In this document: piece after piece, positions 20,316-20,391 of the stretch
Layout: every line of letters starts with the position of its first letter
Numbering within the stretch: position 1 is the stretch's first letter
Assembly: GCA_019648995.1 (NCBI GenBank)
Contig: BLXT01007498.1
Coordinates: 1,369,625-1,390,015 of the forward strand
Length of the DNA: 20,391 nt
From: Plakobranchus ocellatus
Taxonomy: Eukaryota; Mollusca; Gastropoda; Plakobranchidae
Direction of reading: 5' to 3'
Notes under the pieces: model-generated
Databases searched by the model: none
Seen by the model: the letters and a program-made list of their open reading frames with translations, nothing else
What the model was told of the DNA's origin: nothing
Program-made: the position numbers and the translations under genes

Positions 20316-20391
20316 CTGAGATACAGAACGAGAAAGACAGGGTGTGAGAGAATAAGATAAATAGAGAGTCTGTACGACTGAGAACGAGAAA

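Larger units (their letters stand above)
18352..20391. other. AGMO upstream region; no coding sequence seen
   Basis: It should include the AGMO promoter and any non-coding 5' exon, neither of which I could locate. It contains A-rich tracts (18915-18947, 19937-19965), CA runs (about 19785-19797 and 19855-19867), the DR1 cluster and a GATA microsatellite. Open frames here are translations of low-complexity DNA. Confidence 0.5.

Noticed and set aside
1..20391. CRISPR arrays, bacterial operons, phage or defence genes
   Set aside because: No spaced direct repeats, Shine-Dalgarno-led packed genes or such protein families; all recognisable genes are spliced animal genes or a eukaryotic tRNA.

Overview
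This is AT-rich, intron-rich nuclear DNA from an invertebrate animal. The evidence is GT-AG introns interrupting animal protein families, an intron-containing tRNA-Tyr with internal Pol III promoter boxes, many microsatellites and homopolymer runs, and no operon-like packing. A mollusc or other lophotrochozoan is my best guess from the base composition, the TAGATC-rich low-complexity patch and the scattered AGGCCTA words. That taxon is an inference, not something the sequence proves.

Right half (about 9960-18351, minus strand): one complete gene for alkylglycerol monooxygenase (AGMO, also called TMEM195). I could join eleven coding exons with canonical GT-AG borders and matching phases into a 446-residue protein. 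It carries the eight-histidine plus glutamate metal centre of the fatty acid hydroxylase superfamily, several hydrophobic segments and a C-terminal KKVN dilysine tail. The family enzyme cleaves the ether bond of alkylglycerols using tetrahydrobiopterin and O2 in the ER. About 2 kb of upstream DNA (18352-20391) is non-coding. It holds a nuclear-receptor-like DR1 cluster about 1 kb from the start codon, A-rich tracts, CA runs and a GATA microsatellite.

Left half (1-10415): the first coding exon of a LASP-family LIM protein lies at 3321-3389 on the minus strand, with a possible non-coding leader exon ending at 3619. The rest of that gene must lie beyond the left edge or in sequence I could not recognise. 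Positions 1-3320 would then be its first coding intron. A GC-richer island at about 1130-1675 carries a plus-strand reading frame that starts like a signal peptide and ends at a strong splice donor. I could not identify it. Upstream of LASP lie GA microsatellites, a strong G-quadruplex candidate and an AGGTCA/TGACCT palindrome beside a GC-box-like sequence. An intact tRNA-Tyr(GTA) gene with a 16-nt intron is at 5158-5246 (plus strand). From about 5260 to 9960 I see only AT-rich intergenic DNA with simple repeats.

The genes do not form an obvious functional unit. AGMO acts in ether lipid catabolism, LASP in actin-associated scaffolding and tRNA-Tyr in translation. I found no prokaryotic-type defence system, CRISPR array or intact mobile element. 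The observations most worth following are the 58-bp perfect tandem duplication next to the AGMO exon 3 splice acceptor, the KKVN tail, the DR1 cluster upstream of a lipid gene, and the unassigned island inside the LASP intron.
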